From Ferruginibacter sp. (lineage in GTDB: Bacteria > Bacteroidota > Bacteroidia > Chitinophagales > Chitinophagaceae): a DNA stretch of 6,753 nucleotides. Where the stretch lies: NCBI GenBank assembly GCA_025352435.1, contig JANXTN010000278.1:1-6753 (forward strand), written 5' to 3'. The translations under genes and the position numbers were made by a program. This document shows, piece by piece, positions 1 through 5,898 of this stretch (positions within the stretch are counted from its first letter, which is position 1; every line of letters starts with the position of its first letter). The notes under the pieces were generated by a model. It saw only the letters and a list, made by a program, of their open reading frames with translations. It did not search any database and was not told the DNA's origin.

Positions 1-2118
1 AGGTGTTACAGGAAAATTTAATTGAAAGGGTAGCCACTCTCTTCCACCATTCCATGAAATATATATACCGAGTTCTGTGCCTGCGAACAACAGGTTTTTT
101 CGCTGATCATCTTCTCTTACCACACGTGTAAAAGCATTGGCAGGAATACCGTTGTTTATTTTACTCCATGTTTTGCCATAGTCTGTAGTTTTATACAACC
201 CCGGTGTATGATCATTAAATTTATAACGGGTTGTTGCTATGTATGCCGTGGCTTTATCAAACGGTGAAATTTCAATAGCATTTATTAAACATTCCTGCAA
301 CCCCGGCGGTGTAATATCTTGCCAGTGCGCACCAGCATCTTTTGTAATGTGAACTAACCCATCATCACTCCCGGTATAGATTACTCCTTTTTCCAAGGGT
401 GATTCTTTTATGTAGGCAAGTGTGCCGTAATTTTCGGCGCCTACAGCTTCGTTGGTAAAAGGAACACCAGGCCGTCCCTGTTTTTCCTTTTCGTTGCGGG
501 TAAGATCAGGAGAAGCCTCCGTCCACGTTTTACCCATGTCAGTTGTTTTTAATAAATATTGTGACCCATGATAATATACATTAGGCTCATGTTTGCTCCA
601 GATAATGGGAGCATTCCAGTTAAAACGGTATTTAATATCTTTTGCATCCCGGCCCAGGTATTGAATTGGCGCCGCCATAATATTGGTGCTTGCATTTGCT
701 TTTGTATTCAGTACTTCGATAGTGCCCTGGTAACTACCTCCTAAAACAAATTGAGGATCATCTGGATTGAATGCAAGAAACGCACTTTCGCCGCCGGCGG
801 AAGAAGTCCAGCCTGTATTGCTAATGCCGGAACTGCCTAATTCCCTACTGGTAATATTTACAGAACTGTTATCCTGCTGACCTCCATAAATATGATATGG
901 AAACTGATTGTCTGTATTGATCCGGTAAAACTGTGCGGTAGGCATATTGTTTTGTGAGCTCCATGTTTTACCCTGGTTAAACGTAATGGCTGCACCGCCA
1001 TCATCGGAAATAATCATATTGTTTGAATTGGTTGGATTTATCCAGAGGTTATGATAGTCACCATGAGTGGCCGAAATATTTTCCCAAGTTTTGCCACCAT
1101 CAATAGAGCGCATGGCCGGTGCGTTCATTACATACAATACGTTTTCATTATTGGGGTCCGTAAATAATTTTATGTAATACCATGCCCTACCAATAATGCG
1201 GTGATCAGCGGTTACCTGGCTCCAGCTTTTACCTGCATTGTTAGAAACATATAAACCGCCAGCCTCTTTGTCCCAGTCGCTTTCAATTAAGGCATACACT
1301 TTTTCTGAATTAGACCTGCAAACAGCAATGGCCATTTTCCCCATTTCTTTTGGGAGGCCATCCTGCATTTTATCCCAATGCTCTCCGCCATCTGTTGATT
1401 TATACAATCCGCTGCCGGGGCCACCGCTGGTTACCTTCCACGGCTGGCGCCCATGCTCCCACATAGCTGCATACAAAATGGATGGGTTATTCATATCCAT
1501 TGTTAAATCGGTACAACCTGTTTTATCATCTACATACAATACATTTTTCCAGGTATTACCACCATCAGTCGATTTATATATACCTCGTTCTTTTGATTTG
1601 CTGTACAAAGCACCCTGTGCTGCAACAAAAACTATGTCCGGATTTTTTGGATGGATGGCCACACGGGCAATGTGCTGCGTAAGATCAAGCCCCTTTTTTT
1701 TCCAGGTTTTGCCTGCATCTGAAGATTTATAAACCCCGTCACCGCTACTCGTCATTACACCACGTACAGCATGTTCACCCATGCCTACATACAATACATT
1801 CGCATCACTTTCAGCTACTGAGACGGCACCTACAGAACCTGTTTTAAAAAAACCATCGGAGACGTTATTCCATGTAATGCCCATGTCTTCCGTCTTCCAT
1901 AAACCGCCACCGGTTGTGCCCATATAATAGGTATTGATATTGCCCGGCACGCCCGTGGCCGTTACGGAACGTCCGCCACGGAAAGGACCAATGGAACGCC
2001 ATTTTACAGGTTTAAAATAATTGTTGAGGTCTGATAGGGAAGAGTCTTTTTTTGTTTGCGCAGTTGCACCTATAACAAAAGAAAACAGGACAATACAGCA
2101 GGTAATTTTTTTTATCAT
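1..2118 (-). CDS. Secreted VPS10/sortilin-like BNR (Asp-box) beta-propeller protein, 3' end outside the window
   Basis: The reverse frame is open for 706 codons from an ATG at 2118 to the window edge, with no stop or frameshift in a full hand translation. Residues 1-22 form a signal peptide (MIKKI, hydrophobic stretch, then GATA before Q22), so the product is exported. Asp-box-like repeats (S/T-x-D-x-G-x-T-W) occur near residues 75-83, 131-139, 182-190, 240-248, 291-299, 337-345, 524-532, 591-599, 643-651 and 687-695, as expected of a multi-bladed propeller. The opening [12 protein letters not shown] and [14 protein letters not shown], and the later YGGQQDNSS, are typical of Bacteroidota proteins labelled 'VPS10 domain' or 'glycosyl hydrolase'. 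Such proteins usually exceed 1000 residues, so roughly a third is probably missing here. No glycosidase catalytic residues can be assigned, so an enzymatic role is unproven; ligand or protein binding is equally possible. A TAnnTTTG element lies about 76 bases upstream of the start codon. Confidence 0.93.
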   Translation of the reverse strand, partial: MIKKITCCIVLFSFVIGATAQTKKDSSLSDLNNYFKPVKWRSIGPFRGGRSVTATGVPGNINTYYMGTTGGGLWKTEDMGITWNNVSDGFFKTGSVGAVSVAESDANVLYVGMGEHAVRGVMTSSGDGVYKSSDAGKTWKKKGLDLTQHIARVAIHPKNPDIVFVAAQGALYSKSKERGIYKSTDGGNTWKNVLYVDDKTGCTDLTMDMNNPSILYAAMWEHGRQPWKVTSGGPGSGLYKSTDGGEHWDKMQDGLPKEMGKMAIAVCRSNSEKVYALIESDWDKEAGGLYVSNNAGKSWSQVTADHRIIGRAWYYIKLFTDPNNENVLYVMNAPAMRSIDGGKTWENISATHGDYHNLWINPTNSNNMIISDDGGAAITFNQGKTWSSQNNMPTAQFYRINTDNQFPYHIYGGQQDNSSVNITSRELGSSGISNTGWTSSAGGESAFLAFNPDDPQFVLGGSYQGTIEVLNTKANASTNIMAAPIQYLGRDAKDIKYRFNWNAPIIWSKHEPNVYYHGSQYLLKTTDMGKTWTEASPDLTRNEKEKQGRPGVPFTNEAVGAENYGTLAYIKESPLEKGVIYTGSDDGLVHITKDAGAHWQDITPPGLQECLINAIEISPFDKATAYIATTRYKFNDHTPGLYKTTDYGKTWSKINNGIPANAFTRVVREDDQRKNLLFAGTELGIYISWNGGREWLPFQLNFPVTP

Positions 2119-2193
2119 GAGGCAGTTTTGTTCCGGAAATATAAATCTTTTTTACTGAGAGGGGGAAATTGATCTGGCATAAAAATATTTAAT

Positions 2194-2201
2194 CAAAGTT
2201 A
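2194..2201 (-). promoter_or_regulatory. Probable Bacteroidota -7 element for the VPS10/BNR gene
   Basis: Read on the minus strand this is TAACTTTG, an exact match to the TAnnTTTG -7 consensus known for the Bacteroidota primary sigma factor. It would give a leader of roughly 65-70 bases before the ATG at 2118. I see no clear TTTG -33 partner at the expected distance, so the match could be chance in AT-rich DNA. Confidence 0.42.
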
Positions 2202-2241
2202 CCAACTCCATACTTTGCAGTACCATCCCTGACTTCTTGTT

Positions 2242-2451
2242 ATGGGTGATGTTTATGCCTGGAGAAGTTTGCCTGCACGGCATTTTAATTCACTTTGCGA
2301 AATGCGTGCAGAAGCTGCCGCCTCAAGGATTTATGCAGGTATTCATTATCGCTTTACACAAAATATTTCTGTTGAGACAGGAATAAAATTAGGTAATGAG
2401 ATCAGTAAAATTAAAATGGAAGGGGGAGATGGTGAATACTTTTTAGTTTGA
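2242..2451 (+). pseudogene. C-terminal remnant of a vanadium-haloperoxidase/PAP2-type phosphatase
   Basis: The 69-codon frame resembles the last ~50 residues of bacterial vanadium-dependent haloperoxidase-like PAP2 proteins. LPARHFNS (residues 10-17) is followed by EAAASRIYAGIHYRF (24-38) and a helix-like ETGIKLGNEISKIK tail (45-58). SRIYAGIH fits PAP2 motif 3 (SRx5HxxxD), where Arg and His bind phosphate or vanadate; the Asp position is Thr39 here. The rest of the enzyme, including motifs 1 and 2, is absent. In-frame stops lie just upstream (TGA at 2230-2232 and 2170-2172). A one-base deletion near 2228 would give HPDF, possibly a trace of the HPxFxSGHS motif, though that is speculative. There is no ribosome binding site before the ATG. 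The frame ends 21 bases before a strong terminator, as a real gene end would. The parent gene was probably reduced by deletion; a functional small ORF is less likely. Confidence 0.62.
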
Positions 2452-2472
2452 GAATTCATGGGTAACAAAAGG

Positions 2473-2523
2473 GTGTTTACTTCGTTAATTACATTTTATA
2501 ACGGTATGGTGAACACTTTTTTT
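2473..2523 (+). terminator. Rho-independent terminator downstream of the haloperoxidase remnant
   Basis: GTGTTTAC (2473-2480) pairs with GTGAACAC (2509-2516) over 8 bp with one G-T wobble. Inside it CGTTA (2483-2487) pairs with TAACG (2499-2503), leaving an 11-base loop. Seven T follow directly (2517-2523). The T-run fixes the orientation as plus strand. It begins 21 bases after the stop of the remnant at 2451 and no other plus-strand gene ends nearby, so it is probably the surviving terminator of the lost gene. It may also weakly stop minus-strand transcription from the kinase operon. Confidence 0.68.
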
Positions 2524-2648
2524 ATGTTGCTGTTTCATTGAAAATCCTTGGCGAATGAGCTATTAAGAGTTTGACCGGAAATTTTTTTTGACCCACTGAA
2601 AAAGAAAAGCGAGCTGTCAAGATTTTGTAATTCTGTAGATCATTTAAA

Positions 2649-3380
2649 CTACAAATTCTTCTTATCAAAATCGCCACTTGTATTATAAGTTCCCCATTTA
2701 GTTTCTATACTATCTTTTTTAACCGTAAGAATAATATCCTTTCTAATTGCTTGTGCCCGGTTAATTTTTATGAATTGCTTTTGCAAATGCAATGGCATTA
2801 AACCCTGCATTACATGCTGTAATGAACCCCTGACGAGAAGGCTTGCACTCTGTTGTACGGTACTTACCTGTACATAATTTTTTATAGATTCTAAATGATA
2901 AATATCTTCCCAAAATACTTTGATGATCTTACTTCCTGTTTTCACAAAAAAGTATTGCGGTTGTTCAATATCGTCTGTCACTCTTTCTTTTATTGAAGTA
3001 AAATTATTTACCGCTATTTGCACAGCCGCAAATAAATTGGCTGCAGTTATTGGTTTCACCAAATAGGCGGAAGGTTTTACAACTGATGCTTTTTGTATGG
3101 TATCCTTATCACTGAAAGCAGTTAAGAAAATTATTGGGCAATTTTTATGCTCCTTCACCTGCAAGGCAAGCTGAATACCACTTTCAATTTCTATGCCTTT
3201 GCCCAGATTAATATCGGTAACAAACACATCGTAGTCAACATCTTTAATAGCTTTTACTGCATCATTGTAATTGTAGCATACGCCTGAAACGGCGTAGCCA
3301 AAATCTTCTAACTGCATTTTTATTGTGTGTGCAATCAAAGCTTCATCTTCTACAACTAAAATGCTGATTTCATTTTCCAT
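2649..3380 (-). CDS. LytTR-family response regulator
   Basis: This 243-residue cytoplasmic protein receives phosphate from a histidine kinase and acts as a DNA-binding transcription factor. Residues 5-125 are a receiver domain: acidic pair E11-D12, phospho-acceptor D56 in VTDINLG, T87 in FLTAF, and K109-P110 in YLVKP. A linker at about 126-141 leads to a LytTR DNA-binding domain (about 142-235) with FFVKTGSKIIKV, the IYHLESIKNYVQV signature, LVRGSL and FIKINRAQAI. Length and order are those of the LytR/AlgR class. The ATG at 3380 lies inside the end of the kinase gene (11-base overlap, ATGGAAAATGA), indicating one operon and coupled translation. The partner is almost certainly the upstream kinase. 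LytTR proteins bind imperfect direct repeats spaced about 21-22 bp, and such a repeat is present at 5101-5133, suggesting autoregulation. Target genes cannot be read from the protein. Confidence 0.96.
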   Translation of the reverse strand: MENEISILVVEDEALIAHTIKMQLEDFGYAVSGVCYNYNDAVKAIKDVDYDVFVTDINLGKGIEIESGIQLALQVKEHKNCPIIFLTAFSDKDTIQKASVVKPSAYLVKPITAANLFAAVQIAVNNFTSIKERVTDDIEQPQYFFVKTGSKIIKVFWEDIYHLESIKNYVQVSTVQQSASLLVRGSLQHVMQGLMPLHLQKQFIKINRAQAIRKDIILTVKKDSIETKWGTYNTSGDFDKKNL

Positions 3381-5133
3381 TTGTTGCGGGAATTGTTAAG
3401 GTGTAATCGTACCTATTATTGGGACTGGAAACGAGCGTTCCCTTTAACTGCGCAATCAGCAGTTTTACAATATCGAGACCCAACGATTTTTTTTCTGTTG
3501 TTAGGTTTTGAGCCACTCCATTATCCCTGTAATGGACTATTATATTGTTGTCAAAATTTTGTATATGAATAGTAATGGCAATAAAATCATTTGCAAGTAT
3601 GGCGTGCTTTACAGAATTTGTTACCCACTCATTAAGGATCAATCCTAACGGGAAACCTATTTTTTGAGGAACAGTTATAGCCTCTATATCTAAATGGGTA
3701 GTGACATCTTTTTCCAGGCCAAGCAAGTTAGATACGTTGTTGACCAATAAATGAACATATTTTTTTAAATCTACTTTTTCTGCCTGTTCCATTAGTTGCT
3801 GGTGTAAATCTGAGATCCCTTCAATGCGCAACCGTATGTTTTGTAAATTTTCTTTTGCTTCGTTCGTTTTGGTATTTCTTTCCTGCATATACACGAGGCT
3901 CATTATCATTTGCAGGTTGTTTTTTACACGATGATGAATTTCTTTGTTCAGCAATTCGTTTTGTTGGTTTTTTTCTACTAGTATGTTATTTAACCAATCT
4001 GTTTCAGATTTTTTCTGCCTGATCGTTCTATTGCGTTTATGCAACACAATAGCGAGTATGCTTATAACACCAACCAGGCCCGTTAACAGGTATAAAAATA
4101 TTTTTCGTTTTTCAGCAATTTCATCAGCATTCTTTTTTCTTTCTTCTATGGCGGCCAGTTCCATCTTCGCCATCTTATCCTGCGTTTCCCTCACCATATC
4201 GGGGGAATTAAATTTATTAAATACGTTGTTGTTTTCTATCAAATAAAAAACTTCCTTTGGCTTATTGCCAAGTTTTTTATAGAGGTTCACCAGTTCGCTG
4301 CTGTAGTACATACTATCGCTTAGGTTTGGGCTCGAACGAAAGACATTTTCTACACTATCTATGAATGCACTGTACAAAAAACCTTTACCAATTATATCAA
4401 TCTTCGCTTTACACAGATAGTAATGGTTTAAGTAATCATACTCTTTTAAATTATTTGCAATCCATTGTCTTTTTGAAATGTTCACCAAAATGCTGTCTGC
4501 AAAACTGTAATTATTAACTGCTGTGCTTATTAAAGCCATTTCAGAAGTAAAGTGTAACTGGCTTTTTACACTGTCGGGCTTATTAATAATTTCCACATAT
4601 AATTCACGTAAAACTTTGATACAATTTGCACTGTCCTGCACCTTATCATAACTGTGTGCCACAAGGTGTTTTATGTAAAGCGCTTTCTGTTGTTCACCAG
4701 AAATGTTCTTGTATAAATTTGCGGCCTTTGTATAATAGTCAATTGTTTTTTGCGGGTTGCTGTTTATAGCATCAAAGGCCCTGCCTTTAGCATACAGCGA
4801 AACAGCCAATAATGCGCTATCCCCGGTAGTGATCGCCACTGTATATGCACTGTCATAATAGGCAAGGCTTCTGTAAAAAGTATTGTAATTAGCCTTTTTG
4901 GAGTAAATACTATCGCCGATGTGTATAAAATTAAAAACCGCAGCAGAGTCCTGTTGATAATGTGCAGGAGTATAAATGAACGGGGCAGTTGTACATGAAG
5001 TTAAATGTACTAAAGCCAAAAGAACGATTATATAAAAATACAATTTTGAAATATGTAAGGATTTTAGCGAAGATACTTTGCAAAAATTTCTGTAGTCTAT
5101 TTTCAACCTCAAAAAAAAGGGTTTCAACCTCAA
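3370..5133 (-). CDS. TPR-containing membrane sensor histidine kinase (HisKA_2 class), non-ATG start
   Basis: Up to 587 residues. Residues 31-46 are hydrophobic and end in LTSC47, which fits a lipoprotein signal or a membrane anchor. Residues 50-310 are helical with TPR-like YY/A patterns (for example SLAYYDSAY, KTIDYYTKAANLY) and should be the periplasmic sensor. A transmembrane helix spans about 345-364, flanked by charged, probably coiled-coil segments (315-344, 370-398). The HisKA_2 dimerisation box is EIHHRVKNNLQ (399-409), with H401 the likely phosphorylated His. The HATPase part has the N-box LILNEWVTNSVKHA (498-511), D537-N-G539 and SLGLDIV (550-556). It phosphorylates the overlapping LytTR regulator. 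Start: the longest frame opens at a TTG at 5133, preceded by an in-frame stop at 5143-5145. No ATG exists in any minus-strand frame between the divergent gene and the lipobox. TTG codons 1, 3, 8, 10 and 31, or an ATT at codon 28 (ISKLYFY), are the options; the true N-terminus is unresolved. Confidence 0.93.
   Translation of the reverse strand: MRLKPFFLRLKIDYRNFCKVSSLKSLHISKLYFYIIVLLALVHLTSCTTAPFIYTPAHYQQDSAAVFNFIHIGDSIYSKKANYNTFYRSLAYYDSAYTVAITTGDSALLAVSLYAKGRAFDAINSNPQKTIDYYTKAANLYKNISGEQQKALYIKHLVAHSYDKVQDSANCIKVLRELYVEIINKPDSVKSQLHFTSEMALISTAVNNYSFADSILVNISKRQWIANNLKEYDYLNHYYLCKAKIDIIGKGFLYSAFIDSVENVFRSSPNLSDSMYYSSELVNLYKKLGNKPKEVFYLIENNNVFNKFNSPDMVRETQDKMAKMELAAIEERKKNADEIAEKRKIFLYLLTGLVGVISILAIVLHKRNRTIRQKKSETDWLNNILVEKNQQNELLNKEIHHRVKNNLQMIMSLVYMQERNTKTNEAKENLQNIRLRIEGISDLHQQLMEQAEKVDLKKYVHLLVNNVSNLLGLEKDVTTHLDIEAITVPQKIGFPLGLILNEWVTNSVKHAILANDFIAITIHIQNFDNNIIVHYRDNGVAQNLTTEKKSLGLDIVKLLIAQLKGTLVSSPNNRYDYTLTIPATNGK
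5101..5133 (-). promoter_or_regulatory. Candidate LytTR-type operator: perfect 12-bp direct repeat with 21-bp period
   Basis: On the plus strand TTTCAACCTCAA occurs at 5101-5112 and again, unchanged, at 5122-5133; read on the minus strand it is TTGAGGTTGAAA. The repeat-to-repeat distance is 21 bp, two helical turns. That matches known LytTR operators, which are two 9-bp direct repeats separated by about 12-13 bp with a central GTT. The core here is GAGGTTGAA; outside GTT the match to the published consensus is only partial. A further TTCAAC lies at 5187-5192, 64 bp beyond the second copy, next to the divergent start codon. The 62-bp gap 5134-5195 holds no gene and no exact TAnnTTTG element. 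The site overlaps the possible kinase start, so either translation begins further in or the repeats are partly coding. Confidence 0.5.
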
Positions 5134-5195
5134 TCTTGGCTTTTAATGCAATTTTTTAAATATCAGGTTGTTTATTTAGAACAAAATTCAACTCT

Positions 5196-5876
5196 ATGAA
5201 AAAGAATGTTTTAATTTCTACTATCGGCTTATTGCTGATGATTTGCAACAGCTTATATGCCCAAAACAATGTAGGCATAGGCACGGCACCCAATGCAAGT
5301 GCCAAGCTAGATGTGAGCAGCACCACACAAGGCATGCTTGTACCACGAATGACAACTACGCAGCGCAACACCATTACCGCACCTGCCACCGGATTGATGG
5401 TATATGATATTACCCTTAACAGTTTTTACTTTTATAATGGCACGGCGTGGACAGCGGTGGGCGGGGGACCGGCATCCTCCATAAATCTTGGCTTTGGCCA
5501 TTTAATTTCAGCAGGCACTACTGTTACGTATGCCACACCTTTCTCAACCGTTACAGCAAACACACTTTTTCAAAATCTAACTTTTTTTAGTCCAAACAAT
5601 GTATTGTTAACAATTAATTTCTATTCATTTGATGATGAACCTCTAACCTACGAGCTCTTTGAAGTAACTCCCGTGGCAAACAACAATACATATACACTCG
5701 CAGGGACTGCTTTGGCAAGCAGCACAACCAACGCATGGGTAAGCGGAGTTCCTGCATCTTCATCATTTGGCTATAATATTACAGCAGGCAAACTATATAC
5801 CATCAGATCTTCTAAAACCGGGGGAGGCACGATTAGTACGTCTTCTGCATATTTCACTTCTTATTCTATAAATTAA
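5196..5876 (+). CDS. Secreted protein with 'NVGIGT/LDVSS/GMLVPRMT' head and unknown beta-rich C-terminal domain
   Basis: 226 residues. MKKNVLISTIGLLLMI and a YA|Q site give a signal peptide cleaved after A22, so the product is exported. Residues 24-85 carry a head common in Bacteroidota surface and tail-fibre-like proteins: NNVGIGT, SAKLDVSS, QGMLVPRMT, QRNTIT, PATGLMVYD, and FYFYNGTAW. The exact role of this head is not known to me; similar segments precede fibre or collagen-like domains. Residues 93-226 are rich in Thr, Ser, Asn and aromatic residues with alternating hydrophobic positions, consistent with a beta-sandwich. I do not recognise the domain. No peptidase S74 chaperone or type IX sorting tail is visible. 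The ATG is well placed after the signal-peptide logic, although no Shine-Dalgarno is present. The gene diverges from the kinase across 62 bp and is followed after 22 bases by the tail-collar gene, suggesting co-transcription. A structural or adhesive surface role is inferred. Confidence 0.85.
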   Translation: MKKNVLISTIGLLLMICNSLYAQNNVGIGTAPNASAKLDVSSTTQGMLVPRMTTTQRNTITAPATGLMVYDITLNSFYFYNGTAWTAVGGGPASSINLGFGHLISAGTTVTYATPFSTVTANTLFQNLTFFSPNNVLLTINFYSFDDEPLTYELFEVTPVANNNTYTLAGTALASSTTNAWVSGVPASSSFGYNITAGKLYTIRSSKTGGGTISTSSAYFTSYSIN

Positions 5877-5898
5877 ACAACTTAAAATAATTAATAAT

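Larger units (their letters stand above)
2119..2648. other. 530-bp intergenic stretch without an intact gene
   Basis: This is the only gene-poor stretch longer than 300 bases. It lies between the 5' end of the VPS10/BNR gene and the 3' end of the response regulator, both on the minus strand. It contains the candidate minus-strand promoter element near 2194, the haloperoxidase/PAP2-like remnant at 2242-2451 and the plus-strand hairpin at 2473-2523. Between 2524 and 2648 I see only AT-rich DNA with a twice-occurring TTTGACC (near 2570 and 2588). No tRNA, CRISPR or mobile-element end is visible. No clear hairpin-plus-T-run follows the response regulator on its own strand; the hairpin at 2473-2516 read in reverse is followed only by CCCTTTTG and could be a weak terminator for it. 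Confidence 0.6.

Noticed and set aside
1238..1732. Plus-strand open frames of 164 and 66 codons (1238-1732 and 1482-1682)
   Set aside because: Both lie wholly inside the minus-strand VPS10/BNR gene, whose frame and Asp-box repeats are unmistakable; their translations show no family features.
1381..1740. Short recurring plus-strand sequences such as 'atctgttgatttatacaa' and 'ccaggtttt', suggesting DNA repeats
   Set aside because: They are the reverse complement of codons for repeated Asp-box residues ([11 protein letters not shown]) at irregular spacing, so they reflect protein repeats rather than a DNA element.
2458..2541. 27-codon plus-strand ORF with a hydrophobic C-terminus
   Set aside because: It is built across the terminator hairpin, with no ribosome binding site or similarity; most likely chance.
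3381..4246. Plus-strand frames at 3381-3572 and 3944-4246
   Set aside because: They are antisense to the catalytic and transmembrane parts of the histidine kinase and have no recognisable content.
5077..5105. TTTG at 5077-5080 with TATTTTCA at 5098-5105 as a plus-strand promoter for the secreted protein
   Set aside because: The -7 part departs from TAnnTTTG at its two last bases and overlaps the direct repeat; too weak to list as a feature.
5110..5118. Run of eight A (T on the coding strand) near the kinase N-terminus as a phase-variation tract
   Set aside because: Slippage here would not create or destroy an ATG start, and the tract is short for phase variation in an AT-rich genome.
5156..5501. 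Minus-strand frames at 5156-5389 and 5307-5501
   Set aside because: They are antisense to the secreted-protein gene with its clear signal peptide and conserved head; the Cys/Arg-rich translations look like shadows.
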